DNA of 38,455 nucleotides from JBBTSQ01 sp039795895 (lineage in GTDB: Bacteria > Patescibacteriota > Minisyncoccia > Phycocordibacterales > JBAYGS01). Position 1 is the first letter of the stretch; every line of letters starts with the position of its first letter. The notes under the pieces were generated by a model. It searched no databases, had not been told where the DNA came from, and saw nothing but the letters and a program-made list of their open reading frames with translations. Below are positions 32,101 to 38,455 of the stretch, one piece after another. Location: positions 1-38,455 of the forward strand of contig JBDKKW010000008.1 of assembly GCA_039795895.1 (NCBI GenBank), read 5' to 3'. The translations under genes were made by a program, and so were the position numbers.

Positions 32101-32898
32101 ATTACCCAAGGTCTCCCTCGCGTAGAAGAAGTATTTGAAAAGCGAAGTCCAAAAAATCCAGCGATTGTGTCTGAAGTCTCAGGTACCGTCACTGAAATCA
32201 AAGATTCTGGAAAGGAAAAGGTGATTACCATCTTGCCTGACGTTGAAGACAAGAAGGCTTCAAAGAAAGCACTTGAATCAGTCGAGTATGTGGTCAATAT
32301 TAAGCGTCAGTGTCTCGTGACTGTCGGCCAAAAAGTGGTCAAAGGTCAGATTATTACTGATGGTTCTGCAAATATCGACGATGTGTTTAAGTATGCTGGC
32401 AAAGAAAAAGCAGAAAACTACATCATTTCTGAAGTATCAAAACTGTACGAATTGCAGGGTGAAAGTGTATCTCGAAAGCACATCGAAATCATCGTGCGAC
32501 AGATGTTCTCACGAAAGCGAATCAAGGTTGCTGGAGGCACTGCACTCTCAGTTGGTGATGTGGTTGAATCTTCACACTTGGCACAGGAAAATGAGCTCGC
32601 AAAATCACGCGGTCTTGAAGAAGCAAAAGCAGAATCAGCGGTGATGGGTATTACCGAAGTGTCACTCTCACGCCGAAGCTTCCTTTCAGCAGCGTCGTTC
32701 CAACACACCTCTCGTGTGCTCATCTCAACTGCTATCCGTGGTAGTTCAGATCGACTCGCTGGTCTCAAGGAAAACGTCATTATCGGCCGTTTGATTCCTG
32801 CTGGTACTGGATACAAGAACAGTCCAAAGTGGAAGATGATCGAAGCGATGCGAAAAGAGAAGGGTCTTGATAAGCCATTTTTCGGAGACGAACGATAG
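29200..32898 (+). CDS. rpoC: RNA polymerase beta' subunit
   Basis: 1232 residues. The N-terminal zinc ribbon is seen in CYCGKYRG and CEKCG. The active-site loop is NADFDGDQMPVHIPLS, with Pro where most bacteria have Ala. Trigger-loop/bridge region signatures include GLTPIEYFITTHGSRKGL and DTALNTAKAGYLTRRL. The second zinc site follows (CDAENGVCAKCYG), then IGEPGTQLTMRTFHAGG. Follows rpoB closely and is surely co-transcribed. No Shine-Dalgarno. Length is typical of bacteria without large insertions. Confidence 0.99.
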   Translation: MINTKSKNIELNDFHAISLRLASPDRIKEWSYGEVTKPETINYRTQRSEKSGLFDEKIFGPDKDYECYCGKYRGIRYKGIICEKCGVEITRSIVRRERMGHIELATPVCHIWFLRSLPSRIGLIMGMTTADLEKVIYFAGYIVTKVIPEERDRLLKELDSEYKSKVKGAQDEKTKEMLKELLLTAKKDIESITEGLVLDEVQHHKFSIRYGTLFEAEIGAEAVYNILKNVDLKKLVVSLKEKLENAGSLEREKLNRRLSVVNAMIASNIRPEWMFLTRIPVIPPALRPMVPLDGGRYATSDVNDLYRRVINRNNRLQKLKEIHAPEVILRNEKRILQEAVDSLIDNSIRHGSSTAGGAVSQSQKRQLKSLADNLKGKRGLLRGNLLGKRVDYSGRSVIVVGPELEIDQCGLPKHMALELFRPFVISKLLERELAYNIRGAGRLIDDAIPEVWAILEEVIAHKYVLLNRAPTLHRLGIQAFRPILIEGNAIQVHPLVCTAFNADFDGDQMPVHIPLSEEAQAEAREIMASNKNILKPGSGDPTVISKLLDIVLGAYWMTKIVAGEKGEGKIFPDPSSAMTGRTYGEVSLRAKIKVLAPETPKFKAMAGTVFETTVGRLLFNDTLPADYPYLNQEVDKKLMAKMVDGMMNQYGIDAVPKILDRIKKFGFKYATLSGTTWGIDDVMVPEGKFAVIADAKKRAVEVQGQFDEGLLSEEERRRMIIEVWHGAKNDVEKLIPGSLDPMGSVSDMVKSGARGSIGNITQMVGMKGLIATSTGETIELPILSSMKEGLTPIEYFITTHGSRKGLTDTALNTAKAGYLTRRLFDVAHDVVVNSDDCGTKNFIVLKKEVVLGMDVSLAKNIRGRFLAEDITDASGKVLHKKGHLLAKDEAVKVEEAGILAVSVRSPLTCDAENGVCAKCYGIDLGKNIPIDIGEAVGTVAAQAIGEPGTQLTMRTFHAGGTASVGGDITQGLPRVEEVFEKRSPKNPAIVSEVSGTVTEIKDSGKEKVITILPDVEDKKASKKALESVEYVVNIKRQCLVTVGQKVVKGQIITDGSANIDDVFKYAGKEKAENYIISEVSKLYELQGESVSRKHIEIIVRQMFSRKRIKVAGGTALSVGDVVESSHLAQENELAKSRGLEEAKAESAVMGITEVSLSRRSFLSAASFQHTSRVLISTAIRGSSDRLAGLKENVIIGRLIPAGTGYKNSPKWKMIEAMRKEKGLDKPFFGDER

Positions 32899-32976
32899 AG
32901 ATAGATAGGTTTGGTTCTTTGTACTGATCAGTGGGTGATCAATTCCTCGTAGAGGCCATTAACTCTTACTTGTGTA

Positions 32977-34689
32977 ATGTCAACCGTAGATACAATTAAA
33001 GAGCGTTTGTCGATTGTCGATTTGGTATCGGCATACGTCAAACTCGATAAAGCGGGAAATAATCTCAAAGGCAAGTGCCCATTTCACAATGAGCGCACGC
33101 CGAGCTTCTTTGTCTCGCCTGATCGAGGGACCTACTATTGTTTCGGATGCGGTGCAAAAGGCGATATCTTCACCTTCGTAGAGAATTTTGAAGGCCTCGA
33201 TTTTATGGGTGCTCTCAAAGTACTCGCCGAGCGCGCAGGAGTGCAGATTGTCAAAGAAAATCCCACCGCTCGAAGTGAAAAAGATCGTATCTTGCTCGCG
33301 CTCGAGACTGCTACCATCTTTTTTGAGCGAAATCTCGGAGGATCGGTTGCAGAAAAATATCTCACCGGCCGAGGATTGACGCCGGCTATCATCCGCCAGT
33401 TTCGTATCGGCTTTGTACTTCCCGAATGGCGCACACTCTACGACCATTTGAAGAGTAAAGGGTTTACCGATGCCGAAATCGAAGGTGCGGGTCTCTCAAA
33501 GCGGATTGATAAAGAAAATAAAGACGCTGGTGGTCGCTACTACGATACCTTCCGCGGGCGAGTGATGTTCCCACTGTCAGATAGCTCGGGCCGAGTGATT
33601 GGTTTCTCTGGTCGTGTGCTTGTGGAGGATGAAAAATCGCCAAAGTATGTAAACAGTCCGGAGACAATCGTCTTCAGTAAGTCGCACTTCTTGTTTGGTT
33701 ACGACAAAGCAAAGTACCAAATTCGCCAGCAAGATTATTCGATTCTGGTGGAGGGACAAATGGATTTGATTATGTCTCACCAGGCAGGGTTCTTGAATAC
33801 CGTGGCTTCGTCCGGTACCGCTTTGACCTTCGACCAACTGAAGATGCTCAATCGGCTCTCACAGAGGATTATGATGGCGTTTGATGCCGACGGTGCGGGC
33901 TTCAAGGCTACGGTCCGTAGTGCCAAAATGGCGCTCGAGCTCGGGATGGATGTGAAGGTGGTCAGTCTTCCAAAAGGTGAAGATCCAGCGTCACTCATTC
34001 TCAAAGATAAGGAGGCGTGGCGCACGGCGATTCGAAGTTCAAAACACATCATCGACTTTTATCTCGAACGAGTGTGTGGCGAAGAAGTCGATGCACGCAA
34101 GCGAGCAAAGAAGGTGGCGGAGTTGGTGTTGCCGTTTGTGACCTTGCTTAAGAGTGATATTGAAAAAGCTCATTTCGTGTCAGTGATCGCTAAGGCGATC
34201 GGGGTGCACGAAGAAGCGGTGCGAGGGGATTTGGCGAAGGTAAAGACCGAATCAACAGCAGAAAGTGCTCCAGCTCCTACGCCACAGGCACGAGAGATCG
34301 ATCTCTCAAAGCGCAATTATATCGAACGTCGACTGCTCGGCATCCTCCTCTGGCAAGAGTCGATTCCCAAAGAAACCACTGACCGAGTCGCTTTACGAAA
34401 AAAGCTTGAAGATATTATCGGAAAAAAGAGACTGACAGAACTTGAAGACGTCTTTCTCCCAAGCAAGAACGAATTAATTTTTGAAGCAGAGATTACCTAT
34501 ACCAAGCCCGATGTATTAAAGAAGACGGTTGCGGAAATGGAAAAGACTCTCGAGAAAGATATTTTAAAAGAACAGTTGGAAGGGTTGATGCGAAAGTTGT
34601 ACGAATTTGAGCGAGAAAAGAAACCAGACGAAGCGAAAGAAATATTAAAACAGTGCCAAATCTTATCAAATAAAATTGCCACACTCTAA
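32977..34689 (+). CDS. dnaG: DNA primase
   Basis: 570 residues. N-terminal CHC2 zinc finger CPFHNERTPSF … YYCFGCGAKGD (about 35-63), the catalytic core with FRGRVMFPLSD and RVIGFSGRVL, TOPRIM domain around ILVEGQMDLIMSHQAG and MMAFDADGAG. The C-terminal helical part (from about 420) would bind DnaB but is diverged. It makes RNA primers for replication. Start ATG follows a 78-nt gap after rpoC with no Shine-Dalgarno. Its stop overlaps the rpoD start by one base (TAATG), so primase and sigma factor are coupled, like the dnaG-rpoD macromolecular synthesis operon of many bacteria. Confidence 0.98.
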   Translation: MSTVDTIKERLSIVDLVSAYVKLDKAGNNLKGKCPFHNERTPSFFVSPDRGTYYCFGCGAKGDIFTFVENFEGLDFMGALKVLAERAGVQIVKENPTARSEKDRILLALETATIFFERNLGGSVAEKYLTGRGLTPAIIRQFRIGFVLPEWRTLYDHLKSKGFTDAEIEGAGLSKRIDKENKDAGGRYYDTFRGRVMFPLSDSSGRVIGFSGRVLVEDEKSPKYVNSPETIVFSKSHFLFGYDKAKYQIRQQDYSILVEGQMDLIMSHQAGFLNTVASSGTALTFDQLKMLNRLSQRIMMAFDADGAGFKATVRSAKMALELGMDVKVVSLPKGEDPASLILKDKEAWRTAIRSSKHIIDFYLERVCGEEVDARKRAKKVAELVLPFVTLLKSDIEKAHFVSVIAKAIGVHEEAVRGDLAKVKTESTAESAPAPTPQAREIDLSKRNYIERRLLGILLWQESIPKETTDRVALRKKLEDIIGKKRLTELEDVFLPSKNELIFEAEITYTKPDVLKKTVAEMEKTLEKDILKEQLEGLMRKLYEFEREKKPDEAKEILKQCQILSNKIATL

Positions 34690-35882
34690 TGTCGAAATCA
34701 AAAACAACAAAAAAGGCGGTCGCAAAGAAGTCGGTAAAGAAAGTCGCTCCTAAAGCGGTCAAAAAGTCTGCGGGTAGTGGCAAGCCGATGTCGAGTGCTC
34801 AAAAGAAAGGCCGAGAGCTCGAGCTCAAGGCACAGCGTTTGATGGTCAAGGGTCGTGAGCGAGGCTTCGTGACCTACGACGAGATTTTGCGTGAATTTCC
34901 GACCGTTGAGGAGGACGTGATGTTTCTCGATGAGCTCTACAGTCGCTTGTCTGTGGCTGGTATCGATATTCTCGAGGGAGGTGGTATTTTGGACTTGGAT
35001 CCACACGATGAAGTCACTGGACGCAAGTACTCTTTCAAGGGTGGCGATTCTTCGTATGACTCGATTCAGATGTATTTGAAAGAAATTGGTCAGTACCCAC
35101 TGATTTCTGGAGGGACTGAAAAAGATTTGGCAAAGCGTATTGCCGCTGGAGATGAAGAGGCGAAAAATTTACTCGCTCGAGCCAACCTCCGTCTCGTGGT
35201 GTCGATTGCTAAGAAATATGTGGGCCGTTCTCCTGACCTCACGCTTCTCGACTTGATTCAAGAGGGAAATCTCGGTCTCTTTAAGGCGGTAGATAAATTT
35301 GATTGGACAAAGGGTTATAAGTTTTCAACTTACGCGACTTGGTGGATCCGTCAAGCAATCACTCGCGCACTCGCTGATCAGTCTCGAACCATCCGTGTGC
35401 CGGTGCATATGGTGGAAACCATTGCGAAATACAAGCAGGTGGTCCGACGCTTGTCTCAAGATTTGGGACGAGAGCCTTTGGCAGAAGAAATTGCAGTAGA
35501 AATGGGACTTGATGTGGAGAAAGTGTATGCGATTGAGAAGATTGATCAGGATACCGTGTCACTTGAAAATCCGGTAGGGGATGATGGTGATGAAAAATCA
35601 ACACTTGGAGACTTTTTGTCAGACGACAAGATTCTTTCTCCCGATCAAGAATCATCACGACGAATTCTTTCAGACCAAGTGAAAGGCATTTTGGATGATC
35701 TCTCTTTGAAGGAGCGAAAGATTTTGGAGATGCGACATGGCTTGGTGGATGGCATCACGCATACACTCGAGGAGGTGGGCGCGGAGTTTGGGGTCACTCG
35801 TGAACGTATTCGACAGATTGAAGCCAAAGCGCATGAAAAGATTCGAAGTCATGAAAGAATCAATCGGTTAAGGAATTATTAA
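34689..35882 (+). CDS. rpoD: Primary sigma factor RpoD
   Basis: 397 residues. A Lys/Ala-rich N-terminal tail (about 1-35) precedes a region 1.1-like domain. Region 1.2 begins DSIQMYLKEIGQYPLI, region 2 has ANLRLVVSIAKKYVG, LLDLIQEGNLGL and the -10-recognition helix YKFSTYATWWIRQAI. Region 3 follows (PVHMVETI), and region 4 ends with the -35-recognition HTH (TLEEVGAEFGVTRERIRQIEAKA). These match the TTGACA/TATAAT promoters seen throughout the window. One-base overlap with dnaG suggests translational coupling. Confidence 0.98.
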   Translation: MSKSKTTKKAVAKKSVKKVAPKAVKKSAGSGKPMSSAQKKGRELELKAQRLMVKGRERGFVTYDEILREFPTVEEDVMFLDELYSRLSVAGIDILEGGGILDLDPHDEVTGRKYSFKGGDSSYDSIQMYLKEIGQYPLISGGTEKDLAKRIAAGDEEAKNLLARANLRLVVSIAKKYVGRSPDLTLLDLIQEGNLGLFKAVDKFDWTKGYKFSTYATWWIRQAITRALADQSRTIRVPVHMVETIAKYKQVVRRLSQDLGREPLAEEIAVEMGLDVEKVYAIEKIDQDTVSLENPVGDDGDEKSTLGDFLSDDKILSPDQESSRRILSDQVKGILDDLSLKERKILEMRHGLVDGITHTLEEVGAEFGVTRERIRQIEAKAHEKIRSHERINRLRNY

Positions 35883-35923
35883 GAGGGGGAGATGTTAGTA
35901 GTTAGATGTTAGACATTAGACCA

Positions 35924-35965
35924 GAAATGCCCAAGATTTTGCGAGAGCAAAATCTTGGGCATTTC
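35924..35965. terminator. Terminator after rpoD
   Basis: Perfect palindrome GAAATGCCCAAGATTTTGC and complement around GAGA, 40 bases after rpoD. Preceded by a repetitive stretch of TTAGA-like units (35890-35920). Confidence 0.8.
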
Positions 35966-36012
35966 TCATATGTCTCTGTTAGGCCATATTCTATAATTCT
36001 GACTCAAAAGAT

Positions 36013-36040
36013 TTGCATTATTTTCTGTATATGTTATAAT
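36013..36040 (+). promoter_or_regulatory. Promoter of the 95-aa gene
   Basis: TTGCAT (36013-36018), 16-nt spacer, consensus TATAAT (36035-36040). RNA start region ACACACAGAAC resembles that of the gene at 18026. Confidence 0.83.
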
Positions 36041-36097
36041 ACACACAGAACAAAAGAGGTGACGCTGTGTTATCTCGTTCTTTTCAAGAAAGGAAAT

Positions 36098-36385
36098 ATG
36101 TTTGACCTATTGGAAATGGATCGGAGGGAAAAGCGTAAGGAGATTAAGGTAACTGTTCTGCATCGTCCTGGAGGTGTGTGGCGTCCGAATGAGTTTGCTC
36201 TACTTGGCGAGCGCCTTAGGACTGAAGCTCGTTATCGCCCCGAAGAACACCCTGAGCATATCGTGCTATGGGGACACTTCACCAAGGCACAGACTCTCGA
36301 GGTCTTGGGTGGTGGAACGGCCTACACGGCGACTCAGGTCACGGGTATCGATGATCCCCGAGTGCCATTTCCGTGCTTTGTCTGA
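36098..36385 (+). CDS. Small hypothetical orphan protein
   Basis: 95 residues. The open frame extends upstream past the promoter, so the ATG at 36098, four bases after AAGAAAGG… A-rich spacer, is chosen. No family recognised. N-terminal half is highly charged (MDRREKRKEIKVTVL), followed by RPGGVWRPNEFALLGE and a Gly/Thr-rich end. Single-gene unit with promoter and terminator, and a leader of about 50 nt. Confidence 0.7.
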   Translation: MFDLLEMDRREKRKEIKVTVLHRPGGVWRPNEFALLGERLRTEARYRPEEHPEHIVLWGHFTKAQTLEVLGGGTAYTATQVTGIDDPRVPFPCFV

Positions 36386-36405
36386 TCCGCGCAAAAGATC
36401 GTGAG

Positions 36406-36434
36406 CCTCGTCGTACCAACGGCGAGGTTTTTTT
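36406..36434 (+). terminator. Intrinsic terminator
   Basis: CCTCGTCG/CGGCGAGG stem with a T-run. Confidence 0.87.
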
Positions 36435-36484
36435 GTTGCACAACCACGACTCCAAGATAACCCCTTCGATTTTGGATGCAATAC

Positions 36485-36512
36485 TTGCATTATGATATAA
36501 ATATGCTATAGT
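36485..36512 (+). promoter_or_regulatory. Promoter of the pilin-like gene
   Basis: TTGCAT (36485-36490), 16-nt spacer, TGC-extended TATAGT (36507-36512). Confidence 0.82.
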
Positions 36513-36561
36513 ATTTAAGGAAATCAGACTGTGGGTCAACGCAGTAGAAAGATAGAACCTT

Positions 36562-36870
36562 ATGAAAAAATTCACGTTAATCGAGATCCTTGTGATTCTG
36601 TCGCTAGGACTTTTTCTCCTTTGGAAGCTCGGTCCGTTTCCGGGTTGTTTGGTTAGCGAGAAACATGCAATTTCTGCCCTCGAAAAGGCCGGTTACTCTG
36701 AGGTGAAGATCACTGATCGCTCCAACTATTTCATCTCTCGTCGCGGAGGTGGATATGGGGATGTGACGCGCTTCACTTGCAGTGCCAAGAATCCAGCGGG
36801 CAAGAATGTTTCCGACATTTATGTCTTCTCTGGCTGGCCCTTCAAGGGCACCACGATTCGCATGGATTGA
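36562..36870 (+). CDS. Small protein with a type IV pilin-like N-terminus
   Basis: 102 residues. The N-terminus MKKFTLIEILVILSLGLFLLW looks like a prepilin leader and hydrophobic helix (FTLIE with the conserved Glu), but the residue before the Phe is Lys, not the Gly that prepilin peptidase requires. It may therefore be an uncleaved membrane-anchored protein. The remaining 80 residues (from about CLVSEKHAISALEKAGYSEV) form a small soluble domain with two or so cysteines. It is a single-gene unit; no pilus genes are nearby. AGAAAG precedes the ATG at a longer than usual distance. Confidence 0.75.
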   Translation: MKKFTLIEILVILSLGLFLLWKLGPFPGCLVSEKHAISALEKAGYSEVKITDRSNYFISRRGGGYGDVTRFTCSAKNPAGKNVSDIYVFSGWPFKGTTIRMD

Positions 36871-36878
36871 AATTCTCT

Positions 36879-36921
36879 AACGACTTCGCTTGATTTACAT
36901 CTCGCGAGGTCGTTTTATTTT
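36879..36921 (+). terminator. Intrinsic terminator
   Basis: AACGACTTCGC pairs with GCGAGGTCGTT (one mismatch) followed by a T-rich tail. Confidence 0.75.
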
Positions 36922-36958
36922 TATGTAATTGTCGGCCTATCTTTGTTATACTACCCTT

Positions 36959-38455
36959 ATGATTCCAAAGAGTACCGAGGCCTTTGATGCCGGCTATAAA
37001 AAGCTCAATAAAAAGCAGAAATTGGCGGTGGATACTATCGAGGGTCCAGTGATGGTAATTGCAGGCCCTGGTACGGGCAAAACGACCATTTTAACGCTTC
37101 GTATTGCCAATATCCTCCGTCAGACCGACACCCCTCCGTCGGGTATTTTGGCTATTACTTTTACCGATGCAGGGGTCAAAGCGATGCGGATGAAGCTCCG
37201 TGGGATTATTGGTAGTCGAGCGGATGAAGTGCGGATTCACACCTTCCACGGGTTTGCGTCATCTGTCTTTGCGGAATTTCCAGATCACTTTACGCACATT
37301 TATCGGACGCTTCAGATGACCGATATTGAAGCGCAGGAATTGGTCCGGGTGATTTTGAAAGACAAAAAATACAAACAAATTCGTCCGCTTGGTGAGCCTG
37401 ATTTTTATATTTCAGCTATTTTAAAAACAGTAAGTGATGCCAAGCGTGATGCGCTTACTCCCGAAATGGTGCGTGATTTTGCTCGCACTGAAATCGATCG
37501 TATCAAGAATGACGAAGCGTCTATCTCGACTCGCGGAGCAACAAAAGGGCAACTCAAGGCAGATGCGAAAAAGCAGATTGAAAAATGCGAAAAGACTCTG
37601 CTTTTTGCGGATGTCTATGAGGCCTATGAAGCGAAGAAGCGCACAGAGAAGAAAATCGATTTTGATGATTTGATTTTTGAATTACTCAAGGCAATCCGCA
37701 CCGATGAGCTTCTCAAGTCTTTGATTCAAGAAAAGTATCTCTATTTGTTGGTGGATGAGCACCAAGACACCAATGATTCTCAAAACGAAATCATCCGGAT
37801 TATTGCGAGCTTTTTTGATACACCAAACCTCTTTGTGGTGGGAGATGAAAAGCAGGCGATTTATCGTTTCCAGGGTGCGTCAGTAAAAAACTTTTTGCAG
37901 TTCCAAACCATCTGGAAAAATATGCAGGTGATTTCGCTTGAGGAAAATTATCGTTCACACCAATCTATTTTGGATGCAGGATTTTCGTTGATTGAGAATA
38001 ATTATGCCGATGGCGAGCATCCACTACTGCGGATACAACTCCTCGCCGGAGGAGATGATAAACCTCGGCCAATAGAAGTGATTACTGCGGGTAATAGCTC
38101 ATCAGCCGACAAGGCACTGGTAGAGAGACTTTCTGATTTTGCCAAGCGAGCGGAGGGGCAGGAGGATAAGATCTGCGCGGTGATTGTTCGTCGCAATCGA
38201 GATGTGGAGCGAGTAGCAACTCTCTGTGAGGCGCACGGCATTTCGGCGGTATCTGAGCGGGGTATTAATATCTTTATCCACCCGATTGGTGCACTCTTTT
38301 TTGAGTTGATTCAGTTTGTCTCTGATCCATCTCAGTCTGAGGCGCTTGCAGTCACTTTGGCTTCTGGGCTTTGGGGTGTGCCGTTTGAAAAAGCATCGGG
38401 ATTGATTCGACTAGTGAAGACTGGTAAGACAGATGAAGTGATTCGCGCCTTGCCG
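36959..38455 (+). CDS. UvrD/PcrA-type superfamily 1 helicase, 3' end cut by window
   Basis: 499 visible residues. Q-motif region (LNKKQKLAVD), Walker A AGPGTGKTT (about 36-44), motif Ia LAITFTDAGVKAMR, the motif Ic TFHGFAS, Walker B LLVDEHQDTN, motif III VVGDEKQAIYRFQGAS and motif IV LEENYRS are all in order. His replaces the usual Phe/Tyr in DE-x-QDT. Such helicases unwind DNA in repair and replication restart. The C-terminal 2A/2B parts continue past the window, so UvrD, PcrA, Rep or an AddA-like fusion cannot be separated. ATG lies six bases after TATACT (36947-36952), so the message is probably leaderless. Confidence 0.95.
   Translation, partial: MIPKSTEAFDAGYKKLNKKQKLAVDTIEGPVMVIAGPGTGKTTILTLRIANILRQTDTPPSGILAITFTDAGVKAMRMKLRGIIGSRADEVRIHTFHGFASSVFAEFPDHFTHIYRTLQMTDIEAQELVRVILKDKKYKQIRPLGEPDFYISAILKTVSDAKRDALTPEMVRDFARTEIDRIKNDEASISTRGATKGQLKADAKKQIEKCEKTLLFADVYEAYEAKKRTEKKIDFDDLIFELLKAIRTDELLKSLIQEKYLYLLVDEHQDTNDSQNEIIRIIASFFDTPNLFVVGDEKQAIYRFQGASVKNFLQFQTIWKNMQVISLEENYRSHQSILDAGFSLIENNYADGEHPLLRIQLLAGGDDKPRPIEVITAGNSSSADKALVERLSDFAKRAEGQEDKICAVIVRRNRDVERVATLCEAHGISAVSERGINIFIHPIGALFFELIQFVSDPSQSEALAVTLASGLWGVPFEKASGLIRLVKTGKTDEVIRALP

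Noticed and set aside
35906..36097. Longer N-terminus for the 95-aa gene
   Set aside because: It would span the rpoD terminator hairpin and a consensus promoter; the SD sits before 36098.
1..38455. CRISPR array, transposase, integrase, rRNA or tRNA genes
   Set aside because: No regularly spaced direct repeats, no transposase/integrase motifs, and no rRNA or tRNA T-loop signatures were found by reading both strands.

Overview
The window looks like a piece of a Candidate Phyla Radiation (Patescibacteria) genome, most likely a parcubacterial lineage. The basis is compact, diverged housekeeping proteins: a ThrRS without its N-terminal TGS/editing domains, a 754-residue SMC, and NusB fused to a Nudix domain. 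Housekeeping genes mostly lack Shine-Dalgarno sequences and several appear leaderless. No rRNA, tRNA, CRISPR array or transposase was seen. The lineage call is an inference from gene content, not from a marker tree.

Layout. 0-1.4 kb: 5' part of thrS on the minus strand behind a compact T-box-type leader. 1.4-5.4 kb: accessory block with a winged-helix/coiled-coil protein, a two-gene operon (small helical protein plus GHKL ATPase) and a minus-strand structured RNA with its own promoter and terminator. 5.5-9.2 kb: dnaE and a HIT protein (minus). 9.3-14.9 kb: rnhB, rpmF, nusB-nudix and rnc interleaved with single-gene orphan units. 14.9-18 kb: short smc and an AT-rich methyltransferase-like gene. 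18-21.6 kb: an orphan gene, two related palindromic repeats each followed by a damaged orphan gene, a candidate structured RNA and rnr (minus). 21.6-25.7 kb: rpsP, khpA, an SPFH gene and trmD, again with orphan units between them. 25.8-35.9 kb: rpoB-rpoC-dnaG-rpoD. 36-38.5 kb: two more orphan units and the 5' part of a UvrD-like helicase.

Two gene classes alternate. The core information-processing genes (replication: dnaE, dnaG, smc, rnhB; transcription: rpoB, rpoC, rpoD, nusB; RNA processing and translation: rnc, rnr, rpsP, rpmF, khpA, trmD, thrS) mostly begin a few bases after a -10 box or after a short leader lacking an SD. The orphan genes mostly stand alone: consensus -35/-10, a leader of about 25-110 nt ending in a purine-rich SD (often GAAAGG), one short ORF with no recognisable family, and an intrinsic terminator. 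Several carry a similar ACAGAAC-like motif at the expected RNA 5' end. The most notable points are the T-box leader, the two candidate non-coding RNAs, the SMC with no visible hinge, the GHKL operon, a repeat inserted in frame in trmD, and the palindrome-plus-broken-gene pairs.
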